NCBI RefSeq assembly: GCF_000276665.1
Contig: NW_004955517.1
Location: 4,779,546-4,843,545 of the forward strand
Reading direction: 5' to 3'
DNA from: Chinchilla lanigera
Taxonomy: Eukaryota; Chordata; Mammalia; Rodentia; Chinchillidae
DNA length: 64,000 nt
Each line of letters starts with the position of its first letter. Positions within the stretch are counted from its first letter, which is position 1. A model generated the notes under the pieces. It was not told the origin of the DNA and searched no databases. It saw only the letters and a program-made list of their open reading frames with translations. Of the stretch, positions 1 to 11,236 are shown in pieces. A program made the translations under genes and the position numbers.

Positions 1-80
1 CTGTGCTTGTGATATGTTGTAAAATGTTGTATGTCTGTTAATGTTTCCCTCGTTTTATCTTTAAAATAAATAAAAAAAAA
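1..80 (+). mobile_element. possible L1 3' tail
   Basis: A T-rich stretch ends in a run of ATAAA and A bases. It loosely resembles the end of the L1 remnant near 11.9-12.0 kb, which also runs through TCTTTAAAATAAA into an A-rich tail. The window edge cuts it off, so only the tail could be present. An A-rich stretch of unique DNA is an alternative. Confidence 0.25.
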
Positions 81-564
81 GAAACTAAGCTCCTTAATGA
101 TTTATCTAGTGATGCATGGACACCTCAAGTAAGGAGGACTCTGTGAGAAAGGGCTGTTGTATGATCACTGCGGTGGGGATCAGTAAATTGTAGTCACCAT
201 CTAACAAAATATAAAAACAGGTATAGCTATCAGGGGAGTGACTTCATTGTCCTCCAAGGAGGCCGTGCTATTCTTCCCTGCCCTTCTGAAGTGAAGGTGC
301 CTAAGAGAAGTTCTTTTCTATTCACCATTTATCTTCTACTGGACTGTCTCATCACAAATAGAGAATTTTTATTACCTCTAATACCATTGATGGGGCCAGT
401 GAGATTAGGATCAAAGTTATCAGAAATAACAGTGATAAATTTTGCTTATAAATGGAATACCGAGAGGGTGGTGATAGTAACAATAATTGGAATTAATACA
501 TAACATTATGGAGAAGTTAGCATGTGTAAGATATAATTCTTTATCCTTTACATGTAGTCATAGC

Positions 565-722
565 AACACTGTTTAGGTACAGTGAACCCCACTTTACAGA
601 TGAAGACATGTACACACAGAGAATCTAAGTTACTTAACCAGAATTACAAGTTGGAAAGGGTTGAGTTGAGAGTTGAGCCTATGGAATCTGGAGCCAGAAC
701 CCCTGTCCATAACTCTACAGGT
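565..722 (-). mobile_element. MIR SINE
   Basis: This is an ancient tRNA-derived SINE in reverse orientation. The reverse-strand MIR core is readable: CCCACTTTACAGATGAAGAC, then an AAGTTACTTAACCAGAATTAC stretch and a GAGCCAGAACCC segment matching the 'gagccgggattcgaaccc' part of the family. It is heavily diverged and has no readable target duplication. The DNA on both sides (81-564 and 723-1344) shows nothing I recognise. Confidence 0.7.
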
Positions 723-1344
723 GTGGCACAGAATCCAGGTGCCATGAAAAATGATGTATATAAGATGCAGAAGACAAACTCTTTGTATGCAAGGACTTTC
801 TTTCTTGGTCTGAGTTGCAGGTAGTCTAAGTTTACACTCTCGGCCCTAGAGGCAGACTGTTTTTCCTTAGTTGCTGCTTGAAATGAACATGGACCTTTCT
901 TTCTGTGCTCCTGTCTCAAACCACAGATGGTGTCCACTGAAGCCCACCTCGCTGGGACTCTTCAGGAAATAGAAATAACCAGGGGAAAATGAACAGTAAT
1001 TACCTGGCATTAAGTTGAGACCTTTTGTGTGCAAGGCATGTGAAGATAGACCTTTCAGCGACTTAATGAGCCTTATCACAGGCCTTCAGCTTTTCTGAAT
1101 AAATTTCGAAGTAATAAAATGTTGGTCTTGGCTTTCAAACCAAATTACTATGGCTTTATTTTGAAAGGCCTTTGGAACCAGTGACTGAAAGTTATTTTTC
1201 TCCTCCCTGAAGAAAGTTTCTTTTTATTAATGAGAACTTAGAGTAATTTCAGAAGTTGTCCAGTACATAAAAGTGTTTAATGAAATTAAATAGAGTCTCA
1301 TTTGTAAAAAATGAACTCAGTGACACACTGCATTTTGTTGGCCA

Positions 1345-1600
1345 GTCATAGCCTTGTTCATTCATTCAGCAAATATTTTATAGCTATTCCTTACTGTGGG
1401 CCAGGCACTGTGCTAGGCGCTGATGATACTGGAAAGGACATGATAAACAAAGGGGACACAGACAGTTAGCACAAGGAAACGCAAAGGGGCATAATTACAG
1501 CTCTTGAAGAGTGCTGAGAAGGAAATAATGGGGAGGTATACTGGGGAATGGTGACCGATGCTACCTAAGGTGGAGCCGCAAACTCAGGAGCAATAATGTT
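1345..1600 (+). mobile_element. L2 LINE 3' fragment
   Basis: It opens with TTCATTCATTCAGCAAATAT and continues through GGGCCAGGCACTGTGCTAGG and a GATGATACTGGA segment, the usual 3'-region pattern of mammalian L2. The later part (AGTGCTGAGAAGGAAATAATG) fits the next L2 segment more loosely. It is non-coding here. The right end is approximate. Confidence 0.7.
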
Positions 1601-2976
1601 GTACTGAGGATCCTTCAGAATCACTCACAGGATAAAATTAATCCTCAGTAAATGCATATATTTGTGGAGAATAAATGTCTCTTTTAGGGACAATGCATTA
1701 AATCTTTTTGTATCTTTCTGTCCCCATTTGATTTCCTGTATCCTGTCATAGCCTCCCTATGGCATGTAGGACCAGCCAGGAACTTATTACAAAATATGCA
1801 AGACTCTTTTTTCATACTGTGTATTTACTCTTCCAAATCAGTTCCTGGCATTGTGTCTCATGGCTCACTTGTCTCATGACAAGTGTGCTGCAAAAGTAAG
1901 GTGATTTTATTAACATAGAAAGAATCCTAGGACAAGAATGTGCCCTATTTTCCATTCCATGATACATTTGATTGAGTAAACTGAATTTAAGCAGAGGGAC
2001 CTATCCCCCATGCAAGGTGACCTTTCCTGGGTGAATTAAATCATGTCTCATGTTGCTTAAAAGATGAGGTGACTCTAGAGAAATGTTGAGAGGGACAGAA
2101 ATCATTACAGAGTTTACTCTCCCATTTTCTATTTGGATTCATCTTTTAAAAGAATATAAGAAAATCCTTCACTGAATAGGCTTTAAGAATAAAATGATTG
2201 GAAGTTTTCTTAAGGTTGGCTTATTATTTTTTTTTGTACTATAAACTGTCTGATAAATCTAATTTAAATGTAATTTTGTTTAATGACTAGTGTTGATGTT
2301 ATGATTCATCACTCATTGACTTAATTAGTAATATCTGACTTTATGTACCCAAAATGTCCAATTTGGACACTGATACTTTTTCAGTTACATGAAAGTATGC
2401 TTTTTTCCCCTACTTTTTAATCATGCCTTTAGCTTTTGTTCTTGATTGCCAAATATAAACTACAAGTGTGACTAGCAGGACAAGTGTGCTGCTAATGTTT
2501 AGCAGAGAAGATGATTGTTGTTTGTCATGGACCAAGATGGTCTGGCTTCAAAATATGCTCCCTGCATCATGGGTTGGACTTTGGGAAGTTACATTAGATC
2601 TCAATGTTTGTTTCTTAATCTTTAAATAGATACCTATCTCCTAGTACCTATGTCCCTAACTATGTACTGTAGTCACCACCTGTTATGAGAGAGAATGAAT
2701 TTAAAAACCATGTAGAGCTGTTTTTAGTATTCATGATTATTAATGTGTACTATAAGATTGGAAGGAAAGTAGAGTTACTTCTGGAGGTCATGACTCTGGT
2801 CCCTTGCTCTAAAGAGAAACCTTCCCAGTCCATCTGTGATTAATTTCATGGTTCTCAACTTGGATAATGAGTTCAGCCCTGCATGTGAAACTATGGCCAA
2901 GGGCACCCCCAAAGTCGCAGGTTAATGGAGGCACCTTGAAGGCACATCATTTGTGCTCCAATATTTGAGGGAATTA

Positions 2977-2978
<2 letters not shown>
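1601..2978. other. unassigned unique DNA
   Basis: This AT-rich stretch holds no repeat, RNA gene or open frame that I recognise. Homopolymer runs of T occur near 2228 and 2401 and are too short to call. Confidence 0.5.

Positions 2979-3045
<67 letters not shown>
2979..3045. repeat. (GT)n(AT)n microsatellite
   Basis: About 36 bases of perfect GT dinucleotides pass directly into about 31 bases of perfect AT dinucleotides. Both parts are uninterrupted, so the locus is likely length-variable. It is not attached to a recognisable SINE tail. Confidence 0.97.
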
Positions 3046-3048
<3 letters not shown>

Positions 3049-3839
3049 TCTTAAATGCAACACAATTATATTATGAAGTAGTATGAAAAATTTCACGAAT
3101 TTTTGAAGTACTAGATTAGCTCTCAAAAACTATTGTATTTATGTTTTATAGGAAACTTTAAAATTGAATCCTCTAGGCCCCTAAGGTCATTCTCTTGTGT
3201 TATTTTGAGGACTTCAATAGAAATGCTTAAGAAACATTAGAAAAACTGATGGGCTATTTACTTGGAGGGAAATTCCAGTATTTTTAAAAAGACTCTTAAA
3301 CCTTGCAGCATTTTTAGATAATAACAGTTAATGATATTAAGCAACTAGTTTTGTGCAGCTGATGAAATTCCCAAGTAACTGCAAATTGGTTTGATATACA
3401 GTTTGGGAGGTGGTCTTGGTCCTGGAGAAAAATGTTTGAGTCTTGGTGTGGGGAATTCAGATATCGTGTCCCTCTTGCGTTTCCTATTTAACAGTGCATT
3501 GCTTTGCTCTTTATTCAATATTCTTATTCCTAACCCTGTGCTTTCCCATAGGCCTCAAGGACCAGGCAGACCTTTTCTTTGAACCGTAAGCATTTGTGTG
3601 TATTTGCTTTCTCATCATCTCCTCTCAGTGGTCTCAAGGCATCTTTAAAGAATGAGATTAGTAAATGGCACCTCCATCCATCTGTTTGTCCAGGCTATAA
3701 ACCAAGACATCATTCTGGTACCTGCCTGGCCTTCACCATGCCCCTTCCCATCCATCTCTCTCTCTCTCCATCTATGCATGATTGCTTGGTTTTTCATTTA
3801 TTTCCCACTAATTATGCATTTATTATATGTATTGGCTCC
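3046..3839. other. unassigned DNA
   Basis: No clear feature is visible. A pyrimidine-rich patch with short CATC and CTCT runs lies at about 3735-3775. The patch just upstream of the L2 end at 3840 may be further, more diverged L2, but I cannot align it confidently. Confidence 0.4.
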
Positions 3840-3960
3840 ATCTAATTCATGTCCATCTCTGCCATTGGACTGTTGGTTCAATGAAATCAAGCATCGTTTT
3901 TTACGATTATATCACCTGCACTGAGAACAAGAGCTCAGTAGTTAGTCTGACTGAATGGAT
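3840..3960 (+). mobile_element. L2 LINE 3' end (weak)
   Basis: The order of blocks is that of an L2 3' end: a CCATTGGACTGTTGGTTCAATGA-type segment, then ATCACCTGCACTGAGAAC, then AGCTCAGTAGTTAGTCTGACTGAATGGA. The family has 'cactgtatccccagcacc' and 'tagtaggcgctcaataaat' at these places. Divergence is high. Confidence 0.5.
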
Positions 3961-4628
3961 ATGTGACTGGCCGTGGTAGATCCAAGACAATCTCGCGTGT
4001 CGATGGGAAAGGAACATTGCCATATTCCTCATGAATATACTGATTGAATTTGCTTTAACGAAAAAGAGCATCTTCTGACTGTGATACCAAGCATGCAGTT
4101 GTTTGGACCAAATGATGCTGGGGAGCCTAATGAGTTTACAGTTTGTGTTAGAAGCTCTGAAGAGCTACGGTCAGTTGGGAACCCTGGCCTAACGATCTCA
4201 AAGCTCAACTCCCTTGGAAGGGTAGAGGTCAGTGCTCACAGTTAGTCCTCCTGAAACCAGGAGGACCAGTGGCTCATTGGGGGAGATGCAACTCTTGGGG
4301 AAAATGAACACCTGAAGTAAAACCCACTTGCCATAGTTTTGCATGAATATGACACGCATCAAAGGTCAGACTCCCAAGTTCCAAACAAAGCTCATTCCAT
4401 TCATAACTGACTAAGTTAGAATGAGGAGGAAGATGATTAAAACAGGCTCCACTGACTTTATCTCTGTGCCATTTTCTATGCCAAGCACATAAGTAAATGG
4501 TAATAGTATCTCCATTATATGGGTGAGGAAAGCAGTTTGAGCGAGGTTCTTTGGAGGTGTGAAAAGTTTCTGTGTTCAACGAGCCAGCATCTCTTGGGTC
4601 CTAAAGTTCAGCTATAGTGATGCTGATC
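3961..4628. other. mostly unassigned DNA, trace of MIR
   Basis: Nothing firm is visible. At about 4460-4600 the order CTATGCCAAGCACATAAGTA, TATCTCCATTATATGGGTGAGG is a weak match to the reverse-strand MIR core. Confidence 0.35.
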
Positions 4629-4664
4629 ATAGTAGTAGTAGTAGTAGTAATAATAATAAGAATA
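4629..4664. repeat. (TAG)n/(TAA)n trinucleotide repeat
   Basis: About six GTA units pass into about four AAT units and then decay. It is a short microsatellite with no linked SINE tail. Confidence 0.9.
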
Positions 4665-5030
4665 ATACTTGAAATGACTACAGAATGGAAAGGGACCTTG
4701 AGGAAAGGCTGAACATGATTTTGTAGTATTTTTGAAACTTTTCTAATGTTCTTTGTGTCCACTGGCATTTATTCTGTAACGAGTCTTTACCTGAATGTTG
4801 CACAGAAAACCCTGTTGCTTTCGGTCTATACGTGACTGTAGTGAAAACGATAGTCACCTTTGCTTGTTCCTTGTTTGATGTGTTTTGATGCAAAGGACTG
4901 CTCAACCCAGAGGGAGACCGTGTGCCGCAGGTTACAAACCGCTGGACCTGGAGACTAGTCCAAGTACCACTTACACTGTTTTCCAGCTATTTCGACCCAG
5001 GGCTGTTTCTTTATGCCTCTTTAATTGATT

Positions 5031-5320
5031 TCCCTAGTGTTTATTGAATATCTACTATATATCAGGTGATGTGTTTGAAGCTCCGGTTGTGATGGGGGAG
5101 CATAGACATGGTCCTGGCTCTAGGAGAGCTTCAAGTTCAGTGCAAGACGTGGATATCAAATACGTAAATGAATCTGTGATGAGCTTGACGATGAGGAGTA
5201 TGCGGTGCTGTGGGCACACAAGGAGGAGATGACCCTGGCGCAGGCTGCGTGACCGTCAGCTAGTGCATGCGGGGCGCTCAGCAAGGAGTTTGGAACATAC
5301 TGAGGGCTCGGTAGATGGCC
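5031..5320 (+). mobile_element. L2 LINE 3' fragment
   Basis: It starts with GTGTTTATTGAATATCTACT and continues through ATCAGGTGATGTGTTTGAAG, CATGGTCCTGGCTCTAGGAG and a stretch fitting the following L2 block. It carries more CpG pairs (near 5145-5285) than surrounding DNA, unusual for such an old element. The bounds are approximate. Confidence 0.6.
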
Positions 5321-6364
5321 GCTGTTGTAACTGTATAGCTGATTCTCCTACCAAAACAACTAAGACGTGAATATATTTAGTGGAACGTTACTCACGTGGT
5401 TCATTTTTATTGGTATCTGGATTTTATATTTTATGATGTAGTCCTTTGACCGTCTTATTTATTTTTCCTCGAAATGAGGGCAGTGTGGTTATTAGAATCA
5501 TTGCTTACAGATAGGCCATTAATGGAGACATCTAAACACAGTCACCTTGTTCCATAGTTAATGCCAAGATAAGGTCAAAAAGAAACAAGTAGAAGCCAGG
5601 GCCTTTGGGGACACTGTTTGTTTGGTAAATTTTGATTCATGGTCTCATTAACACCTCATCAGCTTTGTGGCCATTAGTCAGGGCGGGTAGCTCTGTGCTG
5701 GCTCTTCACTCCCTGGCAGCCAAGGTAGGGTTAGCTAATGATGATTGGTCTCTGTGTCTCTGTAACCGGCTGGTCCTCAAACATAAAGACACTGTGCGCA
5801 TCTAAACAAATTCTCACTGCTTTCAGCCTGTGTGCAATTTAGCAGCAAGATATTTCGTATCTCACAGCATTCAGTAGTTCTACTTAATTAGGAACTGCTT
5901 GTGAATCAGGCCAGCTGATGGTTGCAATGGCCGAAGCGAACATTTTGCCCTGAAAAGGAGGAAAATGAAATCTTACTGGTCATTGCGTAATGGAGAAAGT
6001 GTCCAGAACATTTGTTTGTGTGTGTGTGTAGGGGAGGTGGTTTTTCTCATTGAAGAACTACCTTATAGGTTATGGCAGCACAACCGGGACACAGCAGGAG
6101 GGCTAGCAGAGGAATAAGCTCTTTAAGCGGGGCCTGTCTGTCTTTGTGTGTGTGCGTGGCGGGGGAGGATCCTCTTAGGTTCCATTGTCGGTCTTTCCCC
6201 TTTTCTCAGGCATAGATTTTTCACGATGAGGAAAAAAAAGATTAAGGCAGTGTTAATAACATGGTAAAATAGTTCATCCTTGAACCAAAATAAAAGCACC
6301 AAAATAAACCTGCACACATCCAGGGCTAAGTTTAGTTGAATGTGTTGCTTATTTTAAGTGGCTA
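5321..6364. other. repeat-poor unique block
   Basis: No interspersed repeat was recognised over about 1 kb. The part at 5550-5960 is rich in motifs that resemble developmental enhancers by eye, including TTAATTAG, CAGCTGATGG and TTGCAATGG. A short GT run lies at 6016-6030. Open frames here are short and unrecognised. It could be conserved non-coding DNA, but no conservation data are available from this sequence alone. Confidence 0.4.
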
Positions 6365-6570
6365 CAGGCATGGACTTTGAAGTCAGACAAATCTTGGCGC
6401 TGCCAGCTACTAACTGATCTTGGGGCAAGTTACTTAACTTCCGTGAGTCTCTGTTTTCTGGCTTGTAAAAGGGGAAAGGTAGCTGTAGCTAACTTAGAGA
6501 CTATTTGAAAATTAAATGAACTTAGGACTTCAAAACACCATGCGCAGGGACTGGTTTGTACTGTGTGTGA
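6365..6570 (+). mobile_element. MIR SINE
   Basis: This is a nearly full MIR in sense orientation. In order it shows GGACTTTGAAGTCAGACAAA, GCCAGCTACTAACTGATCTT, GGGGCAAGTTACTTAACTTC, a GAGTCTCTGTTTTCTGG segment, AAAATTAAATGAACTTAGGA and a degraded 'gcacagggcctgg' end. It is one of the clearest MIR copies in the window. Confidence 0.85.
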
Positions 6571-6969
6571 AGTGACTGTTCCCCCGTGTGAGTTTTGTTG
6601 GCACAGTTTCTGAATTCTGCTGCCTAGACCTTATAATAAATTGGGATGGCCCAGTTGGTACAAAAGGTAGAAGGCTCAACTTTTATGTAATTATCTTTCT
6701 AGACCTAGTAAAGTTTCAGTGAATACTAGTTTCTTTGGAGTTCCAGTTGTGCTAGCATTAAATTAATAACACACCTAATGCTGAACTGGGCAATGTGAAC
6801 TTTATCTGTGATTGTCTTTTTAAACATTTGTATTACTTTAGAACTTAAAAGTTCTTTCAACACGCATAGCTTTAGAAAGTCCTTAGACACGTTATTGTGT
6901 TTAATCCATAACATAATCCTGGCATTTAGGAAGGTGGGGGACTATGTTTTGTTTTACTTGTATATTTGT

Positions 6970-7085
6970 TCATATGTTCTTTCCTTCTTTCAATAAATGT
7001 ACATGGTGCCTAGATGTGTCACCCACTCTGCTCATCCTGGTGAAGCGAATGGATGAGCTCCCTGTCTGCACAGTCCTGCCTTGGG
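6970..7085 (+). mobile_element. L2 LINE fragment
   Basis: The order CTTTCAATAAATGTACATGGTGCCTAGATG, then GAATGGATGAGCTCCCTGTC is an L2 3' pattern (family: 'aaatatttattgagc', 'gtgccagg', 'ccctgccctcatgg'). It is short and diverged. Confidence 0.5.
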
Positions 7086-7129
7086 TGGTCCTCCAAATGT
7101 CCGCATTAAGATTCCGAAGTATTATATAG

Positions 7130-7265
7130 GAAGGAAGATACGACCAATGAGAAATGTTTCATAAATTAAAAAAATTGAGATTCAGTATGGCTGGTAACTG
7201 ACAGAGCCAGATCCCAAACTGCAAACTCCAAGTCTTTTCCACTGGATCCTACTGCTGGCCTCATT
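7130..7265 (-). mobile_element. MIR SINE fragment
   Basis: The reverse-strand MIR core is visible as GCTGGTAACTGACAGAGCCAGATCCCAAACTGC followed by TCCAAGTCTTTTCCACTGGA. These correspond to the 'agctagtaagtggcagagccgggattcgaacc' and following segment. A second MIR-like trace lies at 7305-7360. Confidence 0.6.
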
Positions 7266-8679
7266 GAGTATATCATTTGGAACAAATGCTAGAGATAGGC
7301 TACTATAGCCATTCATTTTACAGACTGAAGATGCTAAGGTTTAGAGTGGATGAATGTTGTTCTTAAAACAGTCTCTGCTTTAGGGATAGCTATCAGTTCC
7401 ACTGAGAAAATCTTTGACAGCATGCCAAATCTCTGGATGTATAGAGCTTATTCTGTGCTAACATAGGAGTTGCATTTTAAAAAACCTTCTGTTACCAAAA
7501 ATTGAGTATCAGATGCTTATTTCAGGAGACTTAGGTAAGGAAAACTAGATAATTTCAGACTGGAAATCAAAGTCGTTGCTTTTTTCCTAGTAAGAATTTA
7601 AGAAACAAGACTAGTTATAAAACCTAAATGCCACTGAGCAAATTCAGCATTTGATAACATAAGCTTTCCTCTAAGAGTAAAGGACTTCCATTCCATCACC
7701 CGGCACTATCATTATGTGTTTAGACCTTGATCACCCACTGTTACAGGAGACCTAGCTCAGTCTACTCAAGCAGAACTGTTGCATTTTGTACATGCAGAGG
7801 CTTCCTCCTTGTGTGGTATGGTGATGATTGAGTCTTTATCAGAGCACTTGGCATACCTGCTCCAGGCCAAACGCCATTCAAGGCACAAGAACAAACAAAA
7901 GAGACCATCCCTTTAAGCAGTATTTTCAGAGGCAAAAGGATTTTTCCTTCTACCTTTTGAGAGTTCAGTAATTTGAATCTGTGTAATAAACCGACAATAG
8001 ATTTTCAGGAAGAAAGGCACACAACTATAACATGCATATGCATGGGAATATTAAAATTACAACACCTGAAGAAAGGCCAGATGTTTGAAGCTTACATAAT
8101 GTTTTAAACTACAGAAAAGAATAATGATTACTGACCTAAAGTGGAGGGGAGATTGTTGCAGCATGTGAGAGAGTGAAGAGAGGAAATTGGTGGTGAACAA
8201 AAGTTGTCCTGTGTGTGAAGTCTCAGGTATCAGCTTTCAGAAGAATCAGTGATATGGTGGGTCAGTCTGTCTGGGAGAGGTGGGTATCAACTTTTAGTCT
8301 CCATTCCTGTGACATGAGTCAATGCTCTCTAGTCGACTGGATTCCAGGAAGGGGATTCATGAAAATTGTATTCTCCTGAAGGAACTGCTCTCAGTCAGAT
8401 AAGGGAAATTCAGAGAAAACTCTTTTCTGGGCTTATAAGGAGAAAGAGGGGTGAGCGACAAGAGGACAGGGAGGTCTCGGTTCAGTAGTTCTGAGCACTC
8501 AGCATGCAAAAGTGCAATACTTAGGGGTGTTGTTTTTAAGCCCGAATGTATTCTACTGGATGACAGTGATTACAAGGAGGAAAGGAGAAGACAGGAAGGA
8601 AGTGAGGCATGAGGACCGTTATGTCGGGTAGCAACAGGTTCCAGGAGGGACTGTGAAGGTAAGATGAGACAGCCTGAAG
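7266..8679. other. unassigned DNA
   Basis: Apart from a MIR-like trace near 7305-7360, I recognise no repeat, RNA gene or coding exon. The second half (8130-8680) becomes purine-rich and may be diverged upstream L2 that leads into the next feature. Confidence 0.4.
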
Positions 8680-9150
8680 GTGTGGAGGTGGAGGCTGATC
8701 TGTGCTCTTTTTAGAAGGAATACTTTGGGAGAGCCTCATTGAAGATGTGGGTGGAGTGAGGAAGCAGGCTCTTTGGAGCAACATTCTCATAGGCACGAGC
8801 AGCAGCAAGTACAAAGGTCTTGAGGTAGAAGTGTCCTAGGCCTATTGATGGAAAGCAGGGAGCTTGTGGATTTGGAGGGAAGAGTGCTGAGGGGAGCAAA
8901 GGACCAAAGACCCGAGACATAAGCACCTTGGAACTTGTAGGACTTTGCTCTGGGTAAAATGGGAAGGCACTAGAGGTCCTTGGCCCAAGAAAGGATGTGA
9001 TCTTACTTAGGTTTTAGGAGGCTCCTGACAACGGTGGACAGCCAAGGAGCCCGTGCAGAAGCTGAGGCTCTTGGGAATTATTGCAGCCCTCCCAGCCAAA
9101 GCTTGGTGGTAGCTTGATTTGGAAGCTGGTCGTGGAGTTAGTGAGACATG
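8680..9150 (+). mobile_element. L2 LINE 3' region
   Basis: A long L2 segment is visible: GGGAGAGCCTCATTGAAGATG, AGCAGCAAGTACAAAGGTCTTGAGG, GGAGCTTGTGGATTTGGAGG, AACTTGTAGGACTTTGCTCTG, AAAATGGGAAGGCACTAGAGG and GATGTGATCTTACTTAGGTT. These follow the order of the family consensus. Reverse-strand open frames across it are chance frames. Confidence 0.75.
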
Positions 9151-10054
9151 GTTCGATTCTGTTATTTCTTTGAAGGTTAGGATACGCGTACTGGCTTATG
9201 GACTCCAAGGTATTTGGCTCAAAAAGCTGGAAAAATAGAGCAGCTATTTGTGAGCACTGTCATCTGTGGGTCAGGTATGTGTCAGTGTGAAAGATTAAGG
9301 TACACCAAAGAGGTTATTCCTCCAAATCAGACAGCCTGTGGACATGCCTGTGACACATGTTCAGATGTGAATCTGGGCAGAATTATAAAATTATAAAATC
9401 TGCCCTCCACTCTTATGTGCATTTGTCCCCCTCATATACTTACACTGTTTGTGAAGTGTACCCTTGGAAGAGGACCCTTCTGTTACTACTCAGCATGACT
9501 CTTACGTCAGTATGATACCTTTTGTAGTTGTAGTTACATTTAAGCTTATTTTGAATTCTGACATGACAATAGATTTTATTTCTTATGCTAACTTTAATCA
9601 CTGACATGCTTGCCAAGAGAACTGCACTGAGAAGTTTTGTGAAGCTGGTTTTGGGTTCAGCAGGAAAAGAAAAACATGATATATCTGCCACTATAAGGTT
9701 TAGGGGTGGTGCATCACATGTGCCTAGTTTTGCTAGCCTTGCAGTGGTTGCAACAAAAAGAAGTGGTTTTCTTTTTTTTGTCCCGTTCTTCTTCTCTTGG
9801 AGGGGTTTTAGGTTTCAGTGAGGAGGCACAAGAAATATTTTTCCTTTTCACTTTTTTGATGCTCACTTTCCTCTTAAATCAGTGATCAGACTGTAGTAGT
9901 TAAAGGTCTTGATGAGTTGTGTTATACCAAGCTCAAGTGCTCTACGAGATAAATCATTTACATTGATGAGCAATACCTTTGGTGGGGCATAGTTTATTTT
10001 TTTTCTCTAGGATTCATCACTGCCAAACATACTGTAATTAGCATTCATTTCTTA
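9151..10054. other. unassigned DNA
   Basis: No recognisable element is present. Short T runs occur near 9771 and 10070. No open frame here looks like a known protein. Confidence 0.4.
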
Positions 10055-10170
10055 TATGTACTGGTTTTTTTTTGCTCACCAGAATGTGAACCATAGGACA
10101 AGAGATTTGCTTGCTATTTCCCCAGTGTCCAGAACAATGATTCTAAGAAGTTTGTGTTGACTAAGGGTTG
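10055..10170 (+). mobile_element. L2 LINE 3' end
   Basis: CACCAGAATGTGAACCATAGGACAAGAGATTTGCTTGC, then TTTCCCCAGTGTCCAGAACAATGATTC, then AGAAGTTTGTGTTGACTAA follow the L2 3' terminal order ('ctagaatgtaagctccatgagggcagg', 'tatccccagcgcctagaacagtgcc', 'ataaatatttgttgaatga'). Confidence 0.65.
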
Positions 10171-10198
10171 AATAGTAATAGGGGGTTGAATAGTAATA

Positions 10199-10299
10199 GG
10201 GGCTGGAGATATAGCTCAGTGGCATAAGCGCCTGCTTGGCAAGCACAAGGTCCTGAGTTTGATCCCCAGTACTGCAAAAAAAAAAAAAAGAAAAAAAAA
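10199..10299 (+). mobile_element. ID SINE
   Basis: This is a full-length ID-type SINE, about 75 bases of tRNA-Ala-like body with an A-rich tail. The A box TAGCTCAGTGG and a B-box region GGTCCTGAGTTTGATCC are readable. The flanks share AATAGTAAT: the left side carries two tandem copies of a ~19-base unit ending in it, and the right side one copy directly after the tail. It is non-coding and probably transcriptionally inert. Confidence 0.93.
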
Positions 10300-10813
10300 T
10301 AGTAATTAGTTTTAGCCGAGAATTAAGGTAAGTGATTATGTAAGGTAACAGCACCTTTTTAGAATCAAGATAATTGATTATTTAAGGTAAGAACACTTTT
10401 TAGAAGGTAACAGCACTTTTAGAAGGCGAAAGTTCCTGATACAATACAAATCACTACAGCTACCAGTATATGGTATAATGAACGTTGTTATTAATTAGAG
10501 CAATAATAAAGTAGACATTTCTCTAAAGAAGACGTATAAATGGCCAGCAGGTATTTGACAAAAATACTCCACATCATTAATCATCAGGGAAAGACAAATT
10601 AAAAACATAATGAACTGTCACCTCATGTCTGTGAGAAAAGCTTTTGCCAAAAGATAGTAAGTGTTGGTGAGATGTGGATAGAAGGCAATGCCTATGAAGC
10701 ACAGTTGCTGGGACTGTGAACTGGTATAGCCACTATGGAAAACAACATGGTGTTTCCTCAAAAAGCTAAAAACAGAACTACTGTATGACCCAGCAGTCGC
10801 TCAGTTGGGTATA

Positions 10814-11007
10814 CAAGTGAAACCTCAGTTCATGAATTTAATTCTTTAACAACTCTACTTGCATACCACATTGAATGAGAATCAAATCAAATTTCCCAAC
10901 TAAGGTCAAAATTGACTCTAACCATTGAATTTGAGTTCGTTCTCGTCCAATTTGGTTTGCGACCAGAATCGTGGAAAGAATTGAATTCGTGAACCAAGCT
11001 ACCATTG
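10814..11007. mobile_element. non-autonomous pogo/Tigger-like DNA transposon
   Basis: A ~194-base element sits inside the L1 and has imperfect terminal inverted repeats. The left end reads CAAGTGAAACCTCAGTTCAT and the complement of the right end reads CAATGGTAGCTTGGTTCACG. The next bases, GAATTTAATTCTTT and GAATTCAATTCTTT, also pair. TA lies at the left edge; the right edge shows CA, probably a mutated TA, followed by TATAC. There is no room for a transposase. It is the same family as 50942-51145. Confidence 0.8.
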
Positions 11008-11151
11008 CATATACAAAGAAAACAAATTCAGTATGTCCAGAGATATCTGCACTCCTATATTCATTGTAGCATTATTCACAATGGCTAAGTTATAGAACCA
11101 ACCTAAGTGTCCATTGACAGGGAACTAAATTAAGAAAAATGTAATAATTAT

Positions 11152-11179
11152 TCTATCTGTCTATCTATCTATCTATCTG
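11152..11179. repeat. (CTAT)n microsatellite
   Basis: About seven units of CTAT, with one CTGT variant, lie inside the L1 remnant. Confidence 0.9.
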
Positions 11180-11201
11180 GTATGTAATATATATATGACT
11201 T

Positions 11202-11206
<5 letters not shown>

Positions 11207-11236
<30 letters not shown>

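Noticed and set aside
2979..3045. CRISPR-like or satellite array
   Set aside because: It is a plain dinucleotide microsatellite; no spaced repeats occur anywhere in the window.
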